Shown: positions 54,153 through 61,300 of the stretch, piece after piece
Numbering within the stretch: the stretch's first letter is position 1
Layout: every line of letters starts with the position of its first letter
Source: Lactobacillus crispatus
GTDB taxonomy: Bacteria > Bacillota > Bacilli > Lactobacillales > Lactobacillaceae
Reading direction: 5' to 3'
DNA: 64,000 nucleotides
Assembly: GCF_018987235.1 (NCBI RefSeq)
Contig: NZ_CP072197.1
Coordinates: 744,001-808,000 of the forward strand
Notes under the pieces: model-generated
Told to the model about the DNA's origin: nothing
The model's database searches: none
Seen by the model: only the letters and a program-made list of their open reading frames with translations
Translations under genes and position numbers: made by a program

Positions 54153-55589
54153 CAAAATAATTTTAAATAAAACTGAGGCTGATAATAAAAGTCTCGAAAA
54201 TAGTTTAAGTGCGATTAAAGCTATCCTAAATATGGCCGAAGATAATACAGCTGAAAAATCTGAGACTAAATCAGTAACTCAACCTAAGAATAAAATTGCA
54301 AATACACAATCAATTGCACAAAGAAATGCAGATTTAAAGCAATTTAAGCAATTATTGATTGGGTTGACAGCCTTAATTGAGACTCCAGGTGATGAAAAAG
54401 CTAAAAAGAGTTTACTTGATGCTTTACACAAGTTGACGTTTGTTCCAGGCGTTGGCAAGCGCTATGGCAATGTTTTGGGTAAATTGGATCAGGCAATTCA
54501 AAAATCTAAGACAACTAAAGAAGCTGTTAACAAGAAAATTTTTGAAGAAGCAATGAAGCCCAAAGAGCAACCTAAGCGCGATTATCGTAAAGGACGCCGC
54601 TATACTGTTATTCGGGCTTTATCAGGCTGTAATTTGATTAATGATAGTGGTCAAATTGTTTACCGTATTAAAGAATCACAAATTCACTCTTTGAATTTAA
54701 AGAGCGGTGACATAGTTGAAGCTATTGAAAATCGAGATAATCCAAATTATGAAGCAGAAGTCTTGCGCGTGGTGGGTTATCGCAAATTGCGCATGCGTGA
54801 TTATGACCCAATCGAAGAATTCCGGTATGCTGTGGTCCGCGGCAAGGCCAATCAATTAGCTATCACTAGAAATATTAAGGGCGAAAAGTTGCGAATTCGC
54901 GGTAAGGATATCACGATTCCAGTTGATTCAAGTTATTATCAAGGTGAAAATATTCATCTTGAAGATGGTTCGATTGTAGATCTAGCTTGGTATACGGGTG
55001 ATGTTCGCATTAAGAAAAATCCTGCTGAGGCAGTACAGATTCGTTGGATTTATCAAGTTGATCCGCCTAAGAAATCAGATCTGTCGTATCAAAAGAAAAA
55101 TAAGTCAAAGAAAGAAGAAACAGAAGAGTTAACTAAACTCGATATGAACTTGCACTATCAACGGGTAGGAATTGCGATTGGCGATAATCAAAATGAAGGA
55201 ATATTAGAAGGGATTGTTTCGCGCTATAATGGGATCCCAATTCCAATAGATGCTTTTGAAGGCAAGAAGAAGGTAATGGAACGGCAAATCAAAGACTTAG
55301 ATATTGTAATCTTGATGACAGCTTATGCTGCTCATGATGCTACTTGGAATATTCAGGAATTCGCTTCAAAGTATGGTGTTAAATTTGCCGTTTCTTCATC
55401 TAAAGGTTACCGTTCTTTTGAGCGAGCATTATATCGAGCTGAAAATGGGTTACCTGCTTATGAAGGAACGCAATCAATCGATTATAAAGAAGTTAAAAAT
55501 AAATAATTTGTTAATATTATTTTGTTTGCTTGAGCTGACAGATGGTTTTTCGTTAAAATAGTACTAACTAAAAGAAAGGACGCTTAATA

Positions 55590-56422
55590 ATGAAAAACAT
55601 TAAACAACGTTCCTGGATGAGATGGTTGGTATTCTTAGCAGGACTTGAAATAATCGCAATATCAATCTTTTTTATGGACCGATTAATATTGCAGCTGGTG
55701 GCTCAACGGGTATTTCTATTCTAGTCGATGCGGTCTGGGGGATTAATCGATCAATTACAGTATTTGTAGTGAATGGCTTGATGCTGATTTTGGCGGCAAT
55801 CTTTTTAGGCAAAAAGACTACCCCAAATATTGCATTAGGTAGTTTGCTCTTACCAGTTTTGATGGAAGTTACGCCTAGCTTTAAAGCAGTGAATAATGAC
55901 CTACTAGCCGTAATTTATGGTGGTGCATTAATGGGACTTGGAGTTTCGCTACTTTATCGCGTTAATGCCTCAAGTGGTGGGACAACAATTCCGCCGATGA
56001 TTCTGAAGAAATATTTTTATTTAAATCCTGCAACTACACTTTTATGCATTGATATGGTAATTATTTTCTTGAACATTTTTGTCGATGGTTGGAATGCTTT
56101 CTTCTTAGCAGCATTTTCTCAAGTGGTAACTGCCATTACGATGCGCTACGCGGAGACCGGTTTTGATAAAAAGTATCAAGTCAGAATTATGAGTAATTCA
56201 GATTTAAACCGAATTCAAGATATGCTTAAAGAAGATTATCAAGGCCTGACGATTTATGATGTTATAGGTGGATATAGCGACGAAAGCAAGCGTCAATTAT
56301 TAATCGTAGTTGATCCACGTGAATATGGGCCACTTATTTCTAAAGTACATGAGATCGATCAGGATGCGTTTATCATTACCGAAAATGTTGCAAAAGTGCA
56401 TGGCGGTCAATGGCGAATGTAA
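55590..56422 (+). pseudogene. YitT-family membrane protein (DUF161/DUF2179), frameshifted
   Basis: Starts MKNIKQRSWMRWLVFLAGLE at ATG 55590 (GAAAGGA site). After ISIFF the family sequence YGPINIAAGGSTGISIL needs one more T in the run at about 55668-55673 (T6 here, T7 expected). The remainder is open to 56422 with about five helices and a C-terminal DUF2179 domain (QVRIMSNSDLNRIQDMLKEDYQGLT). As written the product ends after about 45 residues. True lesion or homopolymer error; function of the family unknown. Confidence 0.85.
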
Positions 56423-56430
56423 AAAAATAA

Positions 56431-56459
56431 TTGATCTTAGTCTAAAAGCGTTGTATGAT
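56431..56459 (+). promoter_or_regulatory. Promoter of rplU-rpmA
   Basis: -35 TTGATC (56431-56436), 17-nt spacer, -10 TATGAT (56454-56459), directly before the structured leader. Confidence 0.65.
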
Positions 56460-56461
56460 AT

Positions 56462-56577
56462 AAGAGTTGTATTTGTGGAGACCTCCACATCTGCAACCGC
56501 ACGGCTTGAGGTTAGAAGTCTTCTTATGTAAGAAGCACCCCAGTTCGGCGAGTCTAAGTATTTTTTTCGGAGGTGTA
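56462..56577 (+). ncRNA. Ribosomal protein L21 leader
   Basis: About 115 nt with a first hairpin TGTGGAG/CTCCACA, further pairing CTTCTTA/TAAGAAG, and an AGTTCGGCGAG segment just before the GGAGGTG site. Position and shape match the L21 leader known in Firmicutes, which autoregulates rplU-rpmA. Assignment by position and hairpins; a covariance search would settle it. Confidence 0.75.
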
Positions 56578-56580
56578 CAA

Positions 56581-56892
56581 ATGTACGCAATTATTAAGAC
56601 CGGTGGTAAGCAATACAAAGTTGCAGAAGGCTACAGCGTATTTGTAGAAAAGCTTGATGCTGAAGAAGGTAGCTCAGTAACTTTTGACGAAGTTATCCTT
56701 GTTGCTAATGGCGACGACGTTAAGGTTGGTACTCCATTAGTAGATGGTGCTAAGGTAACTGCTAAAGTTGAAAAGCAAGGCAAGGAAAAGAAAGTTGTAA
56801 CTTTCAAGTACAAGCCTAAGAAGCACTCACACAGCAAGTATGGTCACCGTCAACCTTACACTAAGGTTACAGTTGAAAAGATTGAAGCTTAA
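56581..56892 (+). CDS. rplU: 50S ribosomal protein L21
   Basis: 103 aa: [14 protein letters not shown] opening, [15 protein letters not shown] near the end (RNA-binding basic tail). Start ATG 56581 with GGAGGTG; the longer frame upstream runs through the leader and is not used. Binds 23S rRNA in the large subunit. 18 nt before the better-spaced rpmA start. Confidence 0.97.
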   Translation: MYAIIKTGGKQYKVAEGYSVFVEKLDAEEGSSVTFDEVILVANGDDVKVGTPLVDGAKVTAKVEKQGKEKKVVTFKYKPKKHSHSKYGHRQPYTKVTVEKIEA

Positions 56893-56910
56893 TTCAGAGG
56901 TGAAATGAAT

Positions 56911-57201
56911 ATGAACATTTTAGGTATGAAATTATACGCTCACCACAAGGGTGGTGGTTCTACTGCCAACGGTCGTAACTCAGCTGGTCGTCGTTTAGGT
57001 GCCAAGGCTGGTGACGGTCAAACTATCCACGCAGGTACTATTATTTACCGTCAACGTGGTACTAAGATTCACCCAGGCAAGAACGTAGGTCAAGGTGGAG
57101 ACGACACTTTATTTGCACTTGTTAACGGCGTTGTTAAATTTGAACGTCTTGGCAAGTACAAGAAGCAAGTTTCTGTATACCCAGCTGAAGAAGCTAAGTA
57201 A
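56911..57201 (+). CDS. rpmA: 50S ribosomal protein L27
   Basis: 96 aa from ATG 56911 (AGAGGTGA well spaced; ATG 56905 is too close). [19 protein letters not shown] is the conserved L27 core. N-terminal extension [10 protein letters not shown] precedes HHKGGGST; in most Firmicutes the extension reads like LQFFA and is removed by the protease Prp. The prp gene, usually between rplU and rpmA, is absent here, so processing must rely on a gene elsewhere or on another route. Highly expressed ribosomal component near the peptidyl-transferase centre. Confidence 0.95.
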   Translation: MNILGMKLYAHHKGGGSTANGRNSAGRRLGAKAGDGQTIHAGTIIYRQRGTKIHPGKNVGQGGDDTLFALVNGVVKFERLGKYKKQVSVYPAEEAK

Positions 57202-57218
57202 TTCAGAGATTAACATGA

Positions 57219-57250
57219 AAAGGCGAGTAGCATAAGCTGCCCGTCTTTTT
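57219..57250 (+). terminator. Terminator of rplU-rpmA
   Basis: Stem AAGGCGAGTAGC/GCTGCCCGTCTT (one mismatch and G-T pairs) followed by T. Confidence 0.78.
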
Positions 57251-57280
57251 CCGCCCAGAAACATGTATAATTAAACACGC

Positions 57281-58237
57281 GTGGTGCTAGTTAAATCGTT
57301 CTAGACAATAAGCCAAATTATAAGCTAAAATTGCAATTTCCAACCGGCTTTGAAAGCCTATCAGACTACGTGCTCGATTGTTCTCGGCATTGTAATAGGT
57401 CAGAAGCGAAAAGTCGCTTTCAATTGTTCTGCGAATAGCCATCAATTGATGATCATTGTGCTTTTTAGCTCCTGTCATATTTTTACGATATGGTGTCCAA
57501 AGTTCATAACCCATTTGTTTTAGCTGTTGATGCAGTTCTTTGCCTAAATAGCCTTCGTCGCCAAGAAGATAGTAATTAGATGGATGTGCATTTTCCATCA
57601 GTTCAACTGTCTCCTTGGCATCATGAACTGATGCTTTTGTTACGACATAATCAAGAATGTAACCGTCATCGCTAACAATGGCATGAACTTTGAAACCATA
57701 GAAGTAAATTTTCTTGGTGGCCTTATAACCAATGTTGGCATAACCGCGAAAAATTTTAGCACGATAGTTGCGAATTGGTTGGCAAACAGGTACCGGAAAG
57801 CTGTCAATGATCAAGAAATGTCCATTCAGGTCAACCTTTTTATTCATTTCTTGCCGTATCTGATAAATCAATTGCAATAGCTGACGTGAACGCCGATTAA
57901 AACGTGAGTGTGATAAACAATTGAAACATTCACAGAATCTTCTTTGTGATTCAATTCCTGTCTTAGCTTGCCAGATAAGTAAAGCCAAAATCAGACTGTC
58001 CGTAGTTTTAATTTGATCAATATTTCGCCGATGAGTAAACTCAGCCGGTGCATACAAACGATACCAGTGCCGACAAATTATCACTAAATCTTTAAAACTA
58101 ACTTGTAAATGGTGGCTAAAACGCTTAAGCTTAAGGCAGTTCAATCAGATCAGACTCTTTTCTATTATTACTATTTACAAGTCGAGTCTAACAAGATTGG
58201 ACTTTTTTATTAACTAAAACGATTTAACTAGCACCAC
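57281..58237 (-). mobile_element. IS982-family element in the upstream region of the adhesin gene
   Basis: About 957 bp. Perfect inverted ends GTGGTGCTAGTTAAATCGTT (57281-57300) and its complement (58218-58237), the symmetry continuing outward through ACGCGT. The target CACGCGTG is palindromic, so a duplication of 6 or 8 bp is possible but exact ends are ambiguous. It lies 93 nt upstream of the giant adhesin gene, in the stretch where its promoter would be. Confidence 0.85.
57287..58144 (-). CDS. IS982-family transposase
   Basis: 285 aa from TTG 58144 (no ATG near; site weak). IS982/DDE core: LIIDSFPVPVCQPIRN (Asp), LLGDEGYLGKELH (Asp) and RRTIESDFSLL (Glu). Family length and spacing are normal, so intact. 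Possibly active; only one copy in this window. Confidence 0.88.
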   Translation of the reverse strand: MNCLKLKRFSHHLQVSFKDLVIICRHWYRLYAPAEFTHRRNIDQIKTTDSLILALLIWQAKTGIESQRRFCECFNCLSHSRFNRRSRQLLQLIYQIRQEMNKKVDLNGHFLIIDSFPVPVCQPIRNYRAKIFRGYANIGYKATKKIYFYGFKVHAIVSDDGYILDYVVTKASVHDAKETVELMENAHPSNYYLLGDEGYLGKELHQQLKQMGYELWTPYRKNMTGAKKHNDHQLMAIRRTIESDFSLLTYYNAENNRARSLIGFQSRLEIAILAYNLAYCLERFN

Positions 58238-58240
58238 GCG

Positions 58241-58249
58241 TGTTATGAT
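58241..58249 (+). promoter_or_regulatory. Extended -10 facing the adhesin gene
   Basis: TGTTATGAT fits an extended -10 (TGnTATAAT with one change). It sits 4 nt outside the IS982 end. No -35 lies in native DNA, so any -35 would come from the IS; a hybrid promoter is possible. A TATAAT on the far side of the IS (57266-57271) may be the original one. Confidence 0.4.
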
Positions 58250-58330
58250 ATAAAAGTGAAATGTAGGGGTAGTGTTTCTCTACTTGGATTTGACACAATA
58301 AATAATTAGGTTAAAAAGGAGATTGCTATA

Positions 58331-61300
58331 ATGCTTTCAAAAAATAATTATAAAGAACGCTTACGCAAGATGGAGCCAAGAAGAGAACGGTTCTCAATTA
58401 GAAAATTCACGGTTGGTGCTGCTTCAGTATTAATTGGGTTTACAATTTTTGGCTTGAATAATACTCAAACAGTTAAGGCTGATACAACTGATAATACTAA
58501 TACATCGACTGAAAAAGATGAGAATGCTACTACCAGTGATAATGTGGCGAGTGACATTCAAGTCAATGATCTGAAAGATAAGACTTCAGAAGTTAAGGCT
58601 AATAAAGCTGCAAAACAAAGTGAAACTGTTGCAGATCAATCGCAGACCACTACTGATGTTGCTAAGTCTGATAAGGACACGCAAAATGCTAATGATTTAG
58701 AAATCAGTAAGCCAGTACAACAAGAAAATGCTGCTGTTAAAGTTGCTAATGAAACTACAGTAGATCAAGCTAAGTCTAAGAGTGGAAATGTATTAAACGT
58801 ACAAAAAGCACAAACTAAGGCTAGTGAAGATGTAGCAAAGACTCTCGCAGAATCTAAAGTAACGCAGGAAGGTGCTAGTGCATTACGTAGTGCTTTCATA
58901 GAAGCTCCTCAAAATACTCAGTCACAAGATGCAAATGACTTCCAAAGTTTAATTAATGCTATGAACAATGGTAATGTTGGCACGATCAACGTTACTAGTG
59001 ACATTACCATTACTGATAAGGTTAATGGTACAACTATTTGTGGATTAAGTGATTCAAAGAGGCATTACCTTAGGCTTGATTCTAAAGGCTCAGCTCGTGA
59101 TTTAGTGATCAATGGTAATGGTCACACCATTAACTTTGCTGGCTTTAGTTTGGCATTCCAAGACAGGAACTATACTAATGCTGTTGGCCCTTGGAATATT
59201 ACTTTAAAGGACGTAACAATTGAAGGTAGCAAGTATGACTATGCACCATTGTCATTCTATGGTAGTGAAGCTAATACCGAAAAGAGTAAATTAACTTTTG
59301 ATGGTGTTACTGCAAACTTGAATGATCGGCCATTAGTTGATAAGTATGGTGAAAACTTACCAGTTCACTTTGCTGGTAAAAACAATATTACACTTAACTA
59401 TATGTCAAGTGGTTACAATCTAGTAACTGGTAAGACTGTAAGATTTGACTCTGGTGATACTATTTTTAATGTTGATAGTAAAGTAACTGGAAAAGCTATT
59501 AATTCTAACAACTGGGTAATTCGTTCAACTGAAAATGCTAGTGATAGTGAAAATCCTTCAACTTTAATTAATGAAGGGGCAAGGGTTACTATTAATGCTA
59601 AGTCAGATGACTTACGTGGTATTTATGCTGGGCGTCAAACATTAGCTGGTCAGCCAATCTATGGCGTTACTGTTATTAATGGTACTCTGAATGCCAACAT
59701 GGCAGCTGGTCACTCAACTGCAATTTGGTCACATGATCTTGAAATTGGTAAAAAGGGTAATGTAACTATCCATACCAAGCAAACAAATCAGGCTGATGGT
59801 GTTGAAAATAATACTTCTAATTCAGTATCTAATTATAATGGTACCCACTATGCTCCAATTTCATTAGATGCTGGTCCAATGACTAGTGTTGCCAGTCCAT
59901 TATCTAAGCAAACGGCCAGCTTAATTAACAATGGTAGTTTGACTATTATACGTGATACTACTGAAAAGACACTTGTACCATTAATTTCAATGGGTGATGG
60001 TGGTTTAAGTACTAATACCACTTTGAAATTTGTTGTTGGTGATGGTGCTACTCTCGATTTACAAGATAATGCAGGTACATTTAAAGCTGGTACTGAACCT
60101 GCCTCACCATTTACTGGTTTAATTAATTTATGGGGAACTAGTGGTACTGATGTCTTAGAAATTAATAACCCAGCATATGTCAACTTACAACGGACTGGCA
60201 GTATTCGTGGTACTTTGATCCGGATGGAAGGTGTGTACAACAATTCAACTATTAGCGGACCAACTCCAATTGCTCAATGGGATCAAGGTAACAAGACTAC
60301 AACTCCTAATGATGTTTGGTATGTAAGATACTTGAACACAAAGAACCAATGGGGTAACAATTCTGGTCAATTTATGGGTAAAGGTCAACAGCCTAATACT
60401 TCAATTGCCCATAAAGGTGTTGATACTCTTTATAATTCTAATGCTACTGTTTTAATGTCAAAAAACCAAGGCGCTGATAAGTACGAAAATGGTGCTATTC
60501 CAACTAAAGTTGAAGAAGCACTGCACTTAAACAGTTTCTTAAACAACTTTAACTGGTGGCGTCCACAAAGAATTGCCATGGGTAGCAAATTAAATAATAC
60601 CCCAAATGTTAAGATTAATGATTTTGATAAATATCAACCAGAAGTACAAACCATTAATGGTAAAACTAATCAAACTTTAGATGATCTTGATGCTAAGAAA
60701 GGTATTAAGGACTTAATTGGCCCTGACGAAAAGGCAATTACTGATTTTGATAATCTAGTTAATAAAGTTACTTGGTACAATTCAGGCACTGATAAGATTG
60801 AATGGAACAAGATCATGATCCAGCCGACTGACAGCAAGGATCCAAGTGCCAAAGTTCCTTATTCAGAACCACAAAACCCAACAGGTAATTTGAAGACGAC
60901 TAATGATTCGGCTTGGGCTAAGGTGACTTATGCTGATGGTTCAGTTGACTTTGTCAAGATTCCATTACATATTATTGGACCTACTGATGCTGAAAAGTAC
61001 ATTCCAAAAGGACAAGATGTTAAAGCCAATAAAGGCGAAGATTTAACTAACAAGGCTGATGAAGCTATTAGTAATAAGGAAACTTTGCCAAGTAGAACCA
61101 CTTATACTTGGCAAACTACTCCCAAAACTACTACTCCAGGTAAGAAATCAGCAGTTATTGTAGTAACTTACCCAGATGGTTCTAAGGACAAAGTTCCAAC
61201 TAATGTAGTTGTTAATGCTAAGCCAGAGATTAAATCAATTACTACTACTGTTGGCGGTAATCCAGCTGCCACTGAAGGAATTGCCAACTTGAATGATGGT

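Larger units (their letters stand above)
52755..55506 (+). pseudogene. DUF2325-family gene split by IS256 copy 3
   Basis: The original ORF begins ATG 52755 (GTGGTGAG site) MYDYRNNIKI. After ten codons IS256 copy 3 (52786-54152) interrupts, and the frame resumes at 54160 (IILNKTEADNKS...) to 55506. The 3' part from ATG 54232 is an open 424-aa frame with a long acidic/basic N-terminal region and a C-terminal DUF2325 domain (GDNQNEGILEGIVSRY, DIVILMTAYAAHDATW, FAVSSSKGYRSFERALYRAENG). Function unknown. The C-terminal part could still be made only if transcription reads out of the IS. Confidence 0.88.
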
